Origin: Talpa occidentalis
Lineage: Eukaryota; Chordata; Mammalia; Eulipotyphla; Talpidae
Direction: 5' to 3'
Length of the DNA stretch: 64,000 bases
NCBI RefSeq assembly: GCF_014898055.3
Contig: NW_023601543.1
Coordinates: 66,229,782 to 66,293,781, forward strand
The position numbers and the translations under genes are program-made. The notes under the pieces were generated by a model, which was not told where the DNA came from, searched no databases, and was given only the letters and a program-made list of their open reading frames with translations. Positions 46,321 through 58,590 of the stretch are shown here, piece after piece; position 1 is the stretch's first letter, and every line of letters begins with the position of its first letter.

Positions 46321-47764
46321 CATAGTATCCATCAATGCTACATAAGGTGTTATAGCAAAAACTTTTGAAATAAAAAAATGAAATGTCCCTTATAAATTTC
46401 TATTTAATATGACTAAATGTAGGAAGGAAAGGCTTAAGATTATTTTGCCAACATTATACACTGATAACTGAATTAAGGCTGAAGACAATATGCTATTTAA
46501 ACAAAATAGGTGCAACCCAGTGTGTGATATAAGAAAAAAGAGAAACAAAACCACATGCCAATGTAGTAATGAAACAGGAAAAAACATAACACAATCATTT
46601 GAAGTTCAGTAAGTATAACACAAAGAGGGGAAACCATGGCTAGGCCCAGAGAGGTAGGCAAGAATTAATGCAGTATCCTGCATAGACCCTCTGTGAGGAC
46701 TGGAAGTAGCAGGAAAAATAACTCACAAAATCACTTATGGTTCATTATCCATCTAGGAAAGAAACAGACAATGGGGGGAAACAGCCACACAAACCTTGAG
46801 CAAGTTCTGTACATGTGAAACTTGAACATTCAGGATAATATAATTGTATTCATTAATTAAGGGCTACAGACATTTGGATAAGCTAAACCTAGAATGCAGG
46901 ATAAACTCCCAAAGCAATTTACTAAGTCATATGATTATTGACATCACTGTTAGATGAAAAGAGGATTTTAATCCCAAGACTTGTATTTTACCTAAAATTT
47001 GAAATGAGATTTGTTATAGGTAATATACTGTGTATATTCTCTCCATATTATGCTTGAGCAAATGAGTTGATGAAAAAGGTTTATTCTGTCACCCTGTTAG
47101 AAAGTCAATTGTCATGGAAAATCATTGAGACACAAAAACTTCTTTGGAGGGGAGGATGCGGACTATCCCCTTGATGTAGAGACCTTAACTTTGGGACCAG
47201 ACTGATTTCTCCAGAGTGGTTGAGGGAAATTTATGTGGTCACATTCATCCTTACTATACTCAGGCCCTTTTACCCAGAGATCTTCATCATTCCCTTTAAT
47301 ATGAGACACAACAGAGGAAAAGCAGACTCTTATGTGGGGTAGCAGGTAGGGGGCAAAATTCTGAAGACACTGTAGTTTAAGGTAGATTGTCAGTTTTGGC
47401 TCTTCAAGGAAAAAAATCTGACTGCATATAGCTGCGGGGCTTGATGGTGTGTAGAATGAAGCTAAAGTTATAGGGATTGGATCGTATTATCCAGGGAAAA
47501 TGCATAACTCAAGAAGTTGTTTTAGGGAATGAAAAAATGAGAGGGCCAGTAAGATGAAGTGGGAAAATGAAACCTTCTGGAAGCAGAGTTCAGCATATGA
47601 TATCAATTACTCTTTCAGGGATTTAAATGAAAAGGCATTCATTAAAACACATGTTTTTTTTTTCCTCCAGAAAACTAGATCTATGACTCAAATACTTGTA
47701 TTCATAACAACCTTTTTTAATAGAAGAGCACAGTGAGTAATCTGAGCAATATTTGAGTGGATAA
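46321..47764. other. AT-rich single-copy sequence
   Basis: No recognised repeat and no supported exon. The minus-strand frame at 46390-46587 is hydrophobic by composition only. Confidence 0.4.
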
Positions 47765-47905
47765 TCTCACCGTTTCAACTATTTTTTGAGTGCCTGCCAC
47801 ATGCCTGCCACTGTGCTAATCACATGGAGATTACTAATTAATTTACATAGTATACTCTCATTCATTCCACACTCATTAAGCACTTAATGCTTGCTAGGCC
47901 ATGGC
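47765..47905 (-). mobile_element. MIR SINE, antisense
   Basis: 'ttttttgagtgcctgccaca tgcctgccactgtgctaatc acatgg' follows the reverse complement of the MIR 3' part. Confidence 0.6.
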
Positions 47906-48064
47906 TGATGGTTGAAATGCACATATAGTAAATATTCCATACACATTTTTCTCTTCCTGAGCACAGAATTTCAGTATTTACTGTGTGAAAATGAGAATAG
48001 TAGTAGTAGCCCAAAAGCCTTATGCAATGGGGGCACCCTTAAAAAGTTCCAAGATTTCATGTCA

Positions 48065-48190
48065 AAAGGGCCCTGGATTAAAATTCCAGTGCTACCACAC
48101 ACCCCAGACCACGCAATGATCTGGGCCACTTAATCTCTCTGAACAGTAATGTCCTCACTATAAATCAGGGATAAATGTCATATCCTATAC
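48065..48190 (+). mobile_element. MIR SINE, sense
   Basis: 'gggccctggattaaaattcc agtgctaccacaca' then 'gggccacttaatctctctga acagtaatgtcctcactata aatcagggataa' follows the forward MIR core. Confidence 0.65.
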
Positions 48191-49726
48191 AGGTTGGTAA
48201 AAACAGTGAAAGTAAAATAGTATAACAAAGGAGTTATTGTCATTGCTATTGCTGCTGCTACTGATATTATTAAAGAAGATAACCCATGTGATTGCTTGAG
48301 AGAAGAGAACAAAAAAAATTGGGACAATTTTCTGAATAATTACCTCACTATACTTTTGTGAAGGACAGGGCTGCCAAAACTGAGTGAGTTCCAGAGAAAA
48401 CACAAAATCCTGTTCTACATAAAATTTGCCCCAGTCACATTCCTGATCTTCTAAGGGCCCTGGTATTTTTCTTTCTTTTATCAATCTCATTGAACTATAC
48501 TAGTGTCCACCCATTCTAGTAGCACAGTATAGAGATATTTAGCATCCTGATTCCTGGAACCCTGCAGAAGACCAAGTAAAGACAATGTAGATGCTCTGAT
48601 CCCTTGCTAGAATGTCTGAGGTTCTGACAGAAAACAAGCCCTAGTTAAATGATTAAAAACTGAAATGCAAATGAAGAACTAAGAAAAAGTAAACCCCAAC
48701 TCAAATGTTAGGCACATACACCTTTGAGAGAGTTAAAAGTTCAGTCTATAGGGGTTGATGGGGCTTTCTAGAAGCACTGTGAAGGGTGGTGCAGGTAGGG
48801 GGCTTTCATCTTATGTGGATGGACAGATTTCGGTTAGGGGCTAGTAGTAAATGACCTGGGAGACCAATAAAAAGGATATGATTATAATGTTAGGAAAGAA
48901 TTAACAAACCCTGAACTAGGACAAGAGCAATAGGAATAGACTACTCAAAACAAAGTCAAAGTAGATTTTATAAACTGGATGAACATTCATAGCTTAGAAA
49001 ATGGAATACAAAGAAAATGCTAATAAATACTTATGTCTATCATTTGCATTTTATATTAAGGAAATGTCAAAATTCAAATACATTGAATTTTTCAATTTAG
49101 ACCATATGAATGCAACAAAAGCATTTGTATTTTCAGAATGACTGAGCCTAAAAAAGACATTTTCTTTTATATGTAATAATATTTTCTTGATAAATATTGG
49201 GGGAAAATGAGTGAGATACTGAAGCATGACCAAATTACATAGCAAAGGAACTATATCCTTCCCAAAATCATTATTCTGGTCCCATGAGTAATACTAACAC
49301 AAAGAAAGAAACAAGGAATATATTCCATTAACTTTATTTTGCAGTGACAGCAAATTTTAAAAGTAGGCATGTGTTTCTAACTTTGCCAGCTTTCTCCCTG
49401 AAGCAGGCATGTCAGAGAGAATTACCATGGCAAGTTAGTCATATGGATTTTCTTTTTTTTTTTTTCAAAACAAAACTGGAATGCATAACATTATAAACCA
49501 AACCACAAAGAACAGGCACACTGGAGATAGACTGGAGTAGATACACAGAATATACAGTGCTTGGAATAACCAGGCTCTGTCACTCAAAAAGGTAAGTTTG
49601 ACTACCTAGGATTCCAGAAAATAACATGTATCTTCTAAGATATAGTTTTAAAAGATGGGGGGGGGGCGAAATAAAACATAAGGAATTTTTTCCAAGTCAG
49701 GAATGTAAAATATAACACATTTCCTT
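48191..49726. other. AT-rich single-copy sequence
   Basis: No supported exon. T run at 49449-49464, G run at 49658-49666. The minus-strand frame at 48185-48490 lacks splice signals. Confidence 0.4.
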
Positions 49727-49747
49727 AAAAAAAAAATCCTAATTTCC

Positions 49748-50003
49748 GGGCCTCCCGGGTGGCGCAGTGGTTGAGCACTGGGCTACGAAGCTGCCTGCAG
49801 CCTCTACAGCGCTGGTTCGATCCCCGGCTGCTGGGCGAGGGTCCCACAGGGCACGCAGATCTCTCCTGCCACCCGCTGCTCCCCTCAGCAGTGTATCCTC
49901 AGTCTGCCTGTTCTGCTCCCCGCCCTGGCTCTGGTGAATTCTCTCACCTTCCCGCACTTCTGACTGTACCCAGTGCTTGTATAAATAAATAAACAAAATC
50001 TTT
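49748..50003 (+). mobile_element. tRNA-derived SINE, sense copy 10, young subfamily
   Basis: 21-bp duplication: ten A residues followed by TCCTAATTTCC at 49727-49747 and by TCCTACTTTCC at 50004-50024, one mismatch. Head GGGCCTCCCGGGTGGCGCAG, GGTTCGATCCCCGG B box, GGGTCCCACAGGGCACGCAG and CTTCTGACTGTACCCAGTGC variants as in copy 8. About 10 bp shorter in the body. Confidence 0.94.
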
Positions 50004-50024
50004 AAAAAAAAAATCCTACTTTCC

Positions 50025-50969
50025 AATCTCTGAGGCCCTAAAATAATGTACCTAGCAAGTTCAAATTGTTATTTAAAGTCTGGTCCATTTAACTGCCAAG
50101 TCTTTCAAGAAGATAATGAGTGCTATCAAAAATTCATGGTCAGTATTTGAAAGAGATTGAAAACAAGTATACCAGTTATTACCACCCAGTAACTGAGAAA
50201 GCAAAGCAACCATTGAAGATTTCTAAAAGCTGATTATCCCTGAATTGTGGCACTTTATTTGCTTCTCACTTCATTATGCTCAACAACATTCATGAAAAGT
50301 ATGTCTCTACTTTACAAAGGGTAAGGTTAATACACACACGCCTTACACAGTGAAGGTGTACAGTAAGAACTGAATTGTTTGATACATAGCGTAGAAAGCC
50401 ATTTTCTTAGGAGACTCTAAAAGTCAATTGGCACTGACAAATTTATCTCTATGGTCCTCAGGGTTTTTAGGATAACCAAACCATTTTGTCACTGTAGAAA
50501 AGGTGTTGCAATATCTTTAGAAGAGGCTGTTGCCTAGGCCTTCTGAATAGGTGGGGAGAAATGAAAACAAAACAGTGGAGTTATTATTTCCTGTCCAAAA
50601 AGCCCTAAAATACAGTTTTATATATTGACTGTTCCATACATATCTGAGTGAACAATCATACATGCACACAGCACATTAACTTGGCTTTATTTGTTTACCT
50701 AAAAACTACCTGTACAGAATAAAGTTGACAAAACCTTAATTAATAAAGCAACATGAGAAATTTGATAGACCCATATTGCTAATATTTTGTTGCACTATTA
50801 TAACAATATCCATTTTACATATTAAATAACTTGTTTTCTAGCTCCCAATTCTGGAAAATGATACTAGACAGACATTAAAGGGACAGGTTCCAGTATTTTT
50901 CCTCTTCCAGGAAGAAAGCCTTCATTACTTCAGCATTGTCTATGCAAAAGCAATATATGGGAGCTGGTT
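50025..50969. other. AT-rich single-copy sequence
   Basis: No repeat or exon recognised. Confidence 0.45.
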
Positions 50970-51079
50970 AGAAAGACAGAATATCAACCCAAATGCCCAA
51001 AAATAGATGACTGGATCAAGAAGATGCGGTACATATATACCATGGACTATTACTCAGCAATCAAAAAAGATAAACACAA

Positions 51080-51625
51080 TGTTCAACATCACTTGTCATC
51101 AGGGAAATGCAAATCAAAACTACCATGAGATACCATCTTACACCAGTGAGAATGGCACATATTAAAAAAACTAGCAACAACAAATGTTGGCGAGGGTGTG
51201 GAGAAAAAGGAACTCTTCTGCACTGTTGGTGGGAGTGCAAACTGGTCCAACCACTGTGGAAAGCTGTGTGGAGATTTCTGGACCTACTAAACATAGAGCT
51301 TCCATATGATCCAGGAATTCCACTCCTAGGTATTTACCCAAAGGACACAGAAACATCAATTCCAAAGAACACCTGCACCCCTATGTTTATAGCAGCACTG
51401 TTTACAATAGCTAAGCTTTGGAAACAACCCAAATGCCCAAAAATAGATGACTGGATCAAGAAGATGTGGTACATATATACCATGGAATATTACTCAGCAT
51501 TCAAAAAAGATAAACACATGCAATTTGCAGCAACATGGATGGCGCTGGAAGGGATCATGCTCAGTGAAATAAGCCAAAAAGAAAAAGAAAAACACCGGAT
51601 GGTCTCACTCATAGCAGGAATCTAG
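51080..51625 (+). pseudogene. L1 ORF2 C-terminal fragment (in frame)
   Basis: A 5'-truncated ORF2 remnant of about 181 codons, open from the insertion junction to the native stop. It covers the region after the reverse-transcriptase core and includes the Cys/His cluster [18 protein letters not shown] near its first third, then the conserved [19 protein letters not shown], and ends SLIAGI. ORF2 normally supplies endonuclease and reverse transcriptase for L1 retrotransposition; both catalytic domains are absent here, so the fragment has no such activity. The intact frame shows that the insertion is recent on the scale of this genome. There is no promoter, and internal Met codons exist (51107) but need not be used. 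Confidence 0.85.
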
Positions 51626-51713
51626 AAAACTTAAATAAGGGACCAGGAAAATGAATAACTATAAGAAAGTGAAAATCAAAATCAGCAAAAAACTATGAAC
51701 CAGAGACACTTTT

Positions 51714-51742
51714 AGGGGGGCGGGGGCGGGAGGGGAGGGATT
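51714..51742 (+). repeat. G-rich tract of L1 3' UTR, quadruplex potential
   Basis: Runs GGGGGG, GGGGG, GGG, GGGG and GGG follow one another with one-base spacers. A G-rich tract is a general feature of mammalian L1 3' UTRs. The copy at 52316-52343 keeps the same feature. Confidence 0.75.
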
Positions 51743-51845
51743 GGGGTCAGAATGGGGGGCTGCAATTGTATGGGGAATATAACAATAAAATTTATTATCT
51801 AATAAAAAAAAAGAAAAAAAAAGAAAATAAAATTAAAAAAAAATT

Positions 51846-52101
51846 AAGTTTAGGTGAGAAATGTAAAGGACTGGGGGAAAAGCCCTTGCAAAAGGTAGAA
51901 TTCTGTATTCAAATTGGTTGAAATACGTTGAATTTTTCACATAACTGTAAAGTAAATTTAAAATGAGAGTCAAAAAAAAGAGTAGAAATGTAATTTATGC
52001 AAGGAAGAGCATGTATATTTCTAATGAGTATGTTCATTGTTAAAAAAAGATCTTGGACCTACATCAAAAGACTGGGGAATAAAATACAATTGTTTTCAAA
52101 G
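51846..52101 (+). other. Candidate 3'-transduced flank of a source L1
   Basis: About 255 bp of AT-rich sequence with no L1 similarity, between the L1's own A-rich end and the second A tail. It ends with AATAAA at 52078-52083, 18 nt before the second poly-A. It should match the DNA just downstream of the progenitor L1 elsewhere in the genome. It is not a coding sequence. Confidence 0.75.
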
Positions 52102-52415
52102 AAAAAAAAAAAAGATAAACACATGCAATTTGCAGCAACATGGATGGCGCTGGAAGGGATCATGCTCAGCGAAATAAGCCAAAAAGAAAAAGAAAAATAC
52201 CGGATGGTCCTCATAGCAGGAATCTAGAAAACTTAAATAAGGGACCAGGAAAAAGAATAACCATAAGAAAGAAAAAATCAAAATCAACAAACAACTATGA
52301 ACCAGAGACACACTATGGGGGGTGCGGGGAAAGGGGGATTGGGGTCAAAATAAGGGGGTTGCAATTGTATGGGGAATATAAAAATGAAATTAAAAAAAAA
52401 AAAAAAAGAAAGACA

Positions 52416-52799
52416 ATCTCGGGACCCACCACAAACCAAACCTCCTAAATCAGATTATCTGCATTTTAACAAGATCCCCTGGAATACATGTGCATACCAA
52501 TGTTTGAGCAGTATCAAACTAATGAATTTATCCCGTAAAATGTAATGATGACCGAGAAAGACATTGTATGCATGGATGATCCCCTCTATATCAAGTTCAA
52601 AACAGGCAAGAACAACTAATATGTAGATTACGTATTTAGAGATAATTAGGTGGTAAAAATCTCATGAAAAGCAAAGAGGGACAACCAGTTATCAGTCTGG
52701 CATGCAAAGAGCTTAGAAGTAGCAACTGTTTCCTAACAAATAAAAAGCTGACGGAAATAAACTCTTCTTAAATCTGTCAGAGAAGTCAAATCACAGGGC
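52416..52799. other. Unassigned, possibly old L1 5' region
   Basis: AT-rich, purine-biased sequence leading into the old L1 that follows. No supported exon. Confidence 0.35.
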
Positions 52800-55700
52800 A
52801 AACTGCTGACCCCAAACCGGAGAGATTCAGATACAGAGAATGACAATTTAACCAAATAGAATCCAAGTTAGGATTTTATCACAGCCTAACTACCTAGGAG
52901 AATGAAATAACTAACTTCATCCTCCTCTATCCATCCTGTTATGACTTGAAGAGGGGGTGGTAGTGAGAGGAGACTGAGAAAGGCTAGTGAAGTTCATAGT
53001 CCAGGGGCACGGACTCAACAAACATTGAAAACAAATCATAGGGCAATAGAATACTTGTTTTCCCCCACAACCCTTACAACATCACTTAAGGCCTATTCAC
53101 TGTAGTTCCTTTTACCCAGTACATCATATTCACTGTTCAACAACAAAATGCAGGCTATATGAAAAGGCAAAAAACACAGCTCAAAGAGACTGAAAAATAT
53201 CAGAATCAATTGGTGCAGTAATATTAGAATTATCAGACCAGGAGTTACACACACGAGGATTAATATTTAATGAAAAAGCAAACAATATACAAATACAGAT
53301 AATGTAAGCAGAGAAATGGAAATTCTAAGAATAAGGAAAAAATGCTGCCAATCACAAATGCTATAAAAGAAATAATTTCTTCAATGGAATTATTAGTGGC
53401 CGAGAAAAGAACTCCAAAGTTTGAAAATATGACAATAGAAACTTCTAAGGCTGAAAAGAGTAAAAAGACTGATAAAGAGTAAAAAGACTGATAAAAAGAG
53501 AACAGAACATCCAAGAACTGTAAGACAAGTAAAAAAGGTGTAACATATAGGTAAATGAAAATACCAGAAAAAGGAAAGGGAGAGGAATAGAAGCAATATT
53601 TGAAACAATAGTGACTGAGATTTCCCCCCAATAAATATCAGACACTAAACCATAGATCCAGGACGTTAAGAGAGCACCAAGCAGGATAAAAGCTAAAAAA
53701 CAAAAATCCTACATCAAGGTGCAAATCATAATCAAAGATTAAAAATTTTGAAAGAGGTCAGAGGGGAAAACACCTTACACGTAGAAAGGAGCAAAGGTGA
53801 CAATTATATATGACTTCCCCTCAGAAACCATGCAAGTACGAAGAGAACATGGTATCTACAGTGTTGAGAGAAAAAAATCCAACTCAGAATTTTGTATATG
53901 GAGATAGTATCTTTCAAAAGAGAAGGAAAATTAAAGATTTTCTAAAACAAACAAAAATTAAGGGAATTTTATGTCAGTAGATCTGCCTAAAAGATAGAAG
54001 GAAAATAATACAGGTCAAAAACTCAGATCTACATAAAGTACAGAAGAGAGAATAAAGGTAAAAATTGAAAACTTTCTTTTTTTTCTTTCATTGATCTGAA
54101 AGATAAGTTTGCTCAAAACAATGTCAACAATGCATTCAATTATGAATGCTTATATATATGTTTTATTTATACATTAAATGAGTAACAATGTTACAAGGAC
54201 TTGATGGGAGAAGTTCCGATTACTTTGTTAATATGAGGAACTTGTATTACCCATAAAAAATTCTCTGTATATATTAATTGAAAGTGGAAGTTCAAAATAT
54301 ATTCTTTGCAAACACTAGGGCTACCATTTTAAAAAGAATAGCACAATTGACACAAATAAAATGGATCATAAAATGTAAAAACCACAAAACACAGGAAAGT
54401 GTGAAAAATAAAAACAGGAACAAAAGAACAAAGGCAAGAACTAGGGAACAGTAATAAATATGCTCAATATTAATCAAAAAATATCAATGATTCCTTTAAA
54501 TGCCAATGATCCAAATATACCAATTAAAGGAGACTGTCATAGTAAATGAAAACAAACAAAAAATTACATGTTGTCTACAAGAAGACCATTTTAGATATAA
54601 AGACACAGAGTTTAAAAGGGATAGAGAAAGATGTATCATGCTATTACTAGCCAAAATAAAGGAGGAGCAGACTTGAGCAAGGAATTTATCAGGGGCAAAG
54701 AGGAATAATAGATAACAAAGGGGCTGATTCTGCAAGACATAATACTTAATGTGTATGCACATAAACAAGAAAGCATCAAAATATTGTGGAAAACCCAACA
54801 GAACTGCATAGAAAAACAGATGTATCTCCTATTGTAGCTGCCAACTTTAACACCCCTCTAATAGAAATAGACATATCCCGCAGGCAGAAAATCAGTTAAG
54901 TATGTAACTGCACCATCAATCAACTGGATAAAGTTGATATTTAGACTACTTCATCCAACAACAGCAGAATTCACATTTTTCTCTAGCTCAATGGAATTAT
55001 GCACCAAGATAGACCAATTTTTGGAACATAAAACACACCTCAGCAATTTTTTAAATAATAGGATTCATATAATGGCTCCTCTGGGACACAATGTAATTAA
55101 ACCAGAAATCATTAAAGTACAATAACTGGAAGATTCCAAAATAATGTATGAGTCAAAGACAAACTCAAGAGAAATTTTAAAATATTTTGAACTAAATGAA
55201 AATGAAAATACAACTTATCAGATATTGTAGGATGAAGTTAAAGCAGTGCTTAGAGGAAATTTATAGCATTGAATGCATATATTAGACAAAAGATCTAAAA
55301 TCAACAATCTAAGCTTCCATTTTTGAAAAATACAACAGCAAAATAAATTCAAGGCAAGCAAAATCTAAATAAGGAAAACTAAAGAACAGTGATAAAAGAC
55401 ATCATGAAAGTATATGGAGAAGTGTTCCAGGTTCATAGATGGAAATACTGAAAACTGTCAAGATGTCAGTTCTTCCCAAGTTTGTCTATTTATTCAATGC
55501 AACCCTAATCAAAATCCTAGCAAGTTATTTTGTGGATAATGACAAAGTTATTCCAAAATTTAAATGGAGAAGCAAAAGACCCAGAATAGTCTATTCAATA
55601 TTGAAGGAGAAATAGTTGGAAGACTGACACTACACTATTTACAGACTGACTGTAAAGGTACAATAATTAAGAGTGTGGTATTGGTGAAATAATACAAATA

Positions 55701-56510
55701 GATCAATGGAATAGAGAGGCAGAAACAGACCCACATATAGTCAATTGAGCACTGACAAAGGAGCAAAGACAATACAATGGAGCAGTGACAGTATTTTCAC
55801 CAAATCATGCTGAAACAATTGGACATCCACCTATAAAAATAAAAAAGGAATCTAGACACAGATTTTACACTTCACAACATTTAACTCAAAATAGATCATA
55901 GATTAAATGTAAAATGCAAAAACATAAACCTCCAAGCAGTTTATTTACAACTGCTAAAACTTGGAAGCAACCAAGGTTCATGAATAAAAAATTCATGGTT
56001 TATCTAGACAATGAATATTACTCAGTGCTGAAAAAAAAAGTGCAATCAAGTCATGAAAGAGACATGAAGGGAAATTAAGTGAAAGGAACCAATGTAAAAA
56101 GCCCATATAAGGTGTAACCCCAAAGATAGACATTCTGGAATTGTAAAAAGATCAGGGTCTCCAGGGGCTGGGGAGAATGAACAGGCAGAGCATAGAAAAG
56201 TTTTGGGGCCATGAAACTATTCTGCTTGATACTGTAATGGTAGATATATAGTAGTAAACATTTTTCCAAATTCATAGACTGTGCAATGACCAAGAGTGAA
56301 GCCTAATGTGGACTTTAGTTGATAATCACGGACTTTAGATAATCATGAATCAGGGTAGGTTCATGGCTTATAACAAATGTACCAACATAGTGCAGGATAG
56401 TGACAGTGAGGAAGGTCATGTGTGTCTGAGGTGAGGGGTACATATGGGTACTCTGTACTTTCTAAAAAAATTTGCCGTGAACCTAAGGTGCCCCCCACAA
56501 AAAAAAAGTA
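52800..56510 (+). mobile_element. Old L1M-type LINE, near full length but decayed
   Basis: A-rich 5'/ORF1-like section (52800-54100) with 'atccaactcagaattttgta' near 53876. The middle has 'gcagaattcacatttttctc' and 'tcagcaattttttaaataat'. The ORF2 3' half is at 55420-55760 ('ttcatagatggaaatactga', 'aaaatcctagcaagttattt', 'agactgacactacactattt'), with 'cagtttatttacaactgcta' and 'gaatattactcagtgctgaa' at 55936-56030. The 3' UTR of the L1MC/L1ME type (56280-56480) ends 'ccgtgaacctaaggtgcccc' and A-rich. Frames are broken throughout. A 19-bp tandem duplication lies at 53457-53494. Confidence 0.7.
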
Positions 56511-56539
56511 CATTAATTTTTAAGAAAGCAAATGGATGA

Positions 56540-57570
56540 CCTCTCTTCTTCCCTTGTAATGATTTGATCCATTTCCAGAGCTTCATGTCTACCCATACCT
56601 CTATTCTAAATTCTACCTGGATATCAAATAGTTATCCCAAACTCAGCATGCCTAGTACCAAATCTTTGGGTTTTCTTCTCAAGTTTTCTCCTCCTGAAAT
56701 GTTCCATCATTAAAATGACCCCCCCTTCCAATTGCTCTTATCAAAATCTTTGGCACCATGCTGAACTCTTGTCCTTTGTCACATTCCCCTTCCAATAAAT
56801 GAGCAGGAAATCTGATCCTTATACCTCCAGCATTATACTACTTGGTCCAAGTCACCATAACCTCTCTCCAAATTGGTTTCACTCTGTTCTGGCTCTCCTT
56901 GCAATCCATTCTCCGCAAAGCACTCAGATTGATCCTTACAAAATAGAAACCAGACTGGACTATTTCTCTCTTTAAAGCCTGCAAGGTTTTTCTTCTCATT
57001 CCATAGATAGCCTTACAATGCCCTACAAGATCTTCTCACCCTCCAAAATAACTTATTTATCAGACCCTGTTTCTTATTATTCATCCTCCCTCATTTGTGC
57101 TTCTTTAGTCCCAATTGACTGCTTTGTGATTCCCAGTGAAAAGGTCTCCAAAAGGTACCATCTCAGGACCTTTGCACTTGCTAGCCTCCATGTCTAGAAA
57201 GCTCTTCTCGTCATCCAAATGTTTTTCTCATTGCTTACAAGCCTCTGTTGATAGCAAAGTCTTCCCTGATTACATCACCACCCTCCAATACTCCCACTAT
57301 TTGTCTTCCCCATTTTATATTTTCCAAAGAATGCAAGCAGTGCTATGTGATGATAGGTAGACAGATAGACAAATAGATATGTACATCCATAAACTGATAG
57401 TTCATGTTTTATTTTATTACCGGCCTCCTTCAAATAGAATATAAGCTACTTGGTGACAAAAATCTCCAATAAAATACAACTGTTATATTCACTGTTGTAT
57501 CTCCAGTGCTCAGAATAATGTCTGGCAATTGATAGGTATACAATTAGTTGGTGAATAATCATATACAAAC
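56540..57570 (+). mobile_element. L2 LINE, 3' half
   Basis: 'ggaaatctgatccttatacc', 'caaattggtttcactctgtt', 'ttgcaatccattctccgcaa', 'ggacctttgcacttgctagc' and 'caaagtcttccctgattaca' follow L2 ORF2 distal sequence. 'atagaatataagctacttgg' and 'cactgttgtatctccagtgc tcagaataatgtctggcaat' are its 3' UTR. Ancient and non-coding now. Confidence 0.75.
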
Positions 57571-57862
57571 TTATGTCCATCTTCCAGCAAGGGCTAGGAC
57601 AACAGCATGACAGCTCAGTATGTCTAAATGTAATTTAAAAATTCTTCTAAATGAGAAAAGTTTGAAAAAACAATGGTGTAACTATTAGAGGTAGCTATGA
57701 ATAGCTGAAATTACTAATTCATTTATCAGCATTATTAAAGCTGAAAAAGCCATAGGGTTCATGGGCTTTTTAAATTCCACTGAACAGTAGTGTGCAAACA
57801 AACCACCCTTAAAGAATGCTGCTTCAACTTCTCCCCTCTTTACCTTTAGATATATTTTTTCT
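57571..57862. other. Unassigned sequence
   Basis: AT-rich with no recognised element. Confidence 0.45.
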
Positions 57863-57863
57863 T

Positions 57864-58131
57864 TTTCTTTTTTTTCTGAAGATTTATTTATACAAGAACC
57901 AGGGTACAGGCCAGATGCGTGGGAGGGTGAGAGGATTCACCAGAGACAGAGTGGGGAACAGAACAGGCAGACTGATGAAATACACTGCTGAGGGGAGCAG
58001 CAGGGGAGACAGGAGAGATCTGCCGCCCCATGTGGGACCCTTGCTGGCTGGCCGGGATCAAACCAACGCTGCAGAGGTTGCAGACAGCTTCACAGTACAG
58101 TGCTCAACTGCCTGCGACACCAGGGAGGCCC
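57864..58131 (-). mobile_element. tRNA-derived SINE, antisense copy 11
   Basis: Flanking repeats TAGATATATTTTTTCTT (57847-57863) and TAGATATATTTTTCTT (58132-58147) differ by one T and are the target-site duplication. The head GGGCCTCCCTGGTGTCGCAG is on the minus strand. The body carries the GGGTCCCACATGGGGC variant with the older CCTGTACCCTGGTTCTTGTA end, an intermediate between the two subfamilies. Confidence 0.9.
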
Positions 58132-58169
58132 TAGATATATTTTTCTTCAGTTGATCTCTCCTCCTCTTT

Positions 58170-58211
58170 TCTTGGTACCTCTGATTCCCTTCTTGGTACC
58201 TCTGATTCCCT
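58170..58211. repeat. 21-bp tandem duplication
   Basis: The 21-bp unit TCTTGGTACCTCTGATTCCCT is present twice without mismatch at 58170-58190 and 58191-58211. A recent local duplication in single-copy DNA. Confidence 0.9.
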
Positions 58212-58429
58212 TCTCTACTCCAGCCCTAGGACCCTATTTTTTATCCACTTAGCATTACTACCTCATCACTTCCCTTCTCCAGGAGGATTTTCAACTCTAC
58301 AAATTCCCACTTTCTTGATCGCTTAAAATTCTCAAATCCCAATCTTTTTTCTTCCTTTCTCCATTTGCCAACAATTAAAAAATTATTTTCACTGCTTCTA
58401 CTTACAGACCACCATTGTTCAAAGAAGTG

Positions 58430-58590
58430 TTTCTTAACTAGGATGCACATCAAAATCGCCTAAAACTTTTTCATGCCCAGGTTCCATGCTCTGCGATTCT
58501 AATTTGATGGGTTTACATTAAGGGAAGGGGCACTAGTCCTAAGTAGCTCCAAAAGAAAGTCTAATGCACACTCCAGATTAAGAACCATTG
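58430..58590 (+). mobile_element. MER5A-like hAT MITE remnant
   Basis: 'ttcttaactaggatgcacat caaaatcgcc', 'ctctgcgattctaatttgat gggtttaca' and 'ctccagattaagaaccattg' follow the MER5-type consensus and its terminal inverted ends. Confidence 0.55.

Larger units (their letters stand above)
51079..52107 (+). mobile_element. Young L1 with probable 3' transduction, nested in another L1
   Basis: A perfect 16-bp target-site duplication, AAAAAAGATAAACACA, lies at 51063-51078 and 52108-52123. The insert starts inside ORF2 ([17 protein letters not shown]), runs to the ORF2 stop at 51625, then the 3' UTR with its own AATAAA at 51784-51789 and an A-rich tail (about 51802-51845). It then goes on for about 255 bp of non-L1 sequence to a second AATAAA at 52078-52083 and a second A tail from 52102. 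This is the structure expected when a transcript reads past the L1 signal into flanking DNA. Confidence 0.85.
50981..52406 (+). mobile_element. Young L1 3' end, split by a second L1
   Basis: Its left part (50985-51078) encodes the ORF2 stretch [14 protein letters not shown] through SAIKKDKH. Its right part resumes without loss at 52124 with [20 protein letters not shown], lacks one Ser codon near the end, stops after LIAGI, and continues through a 3' UTR to an A tail ending at about 52406. Joining left and right removes a 1045-bp insertion (51079-52123) and restores one continuous element. The outer duplication is probably AGAAAGACA (50970-50978 and 52407-52415), short and therefore less certain. 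Confidence 0.8.
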
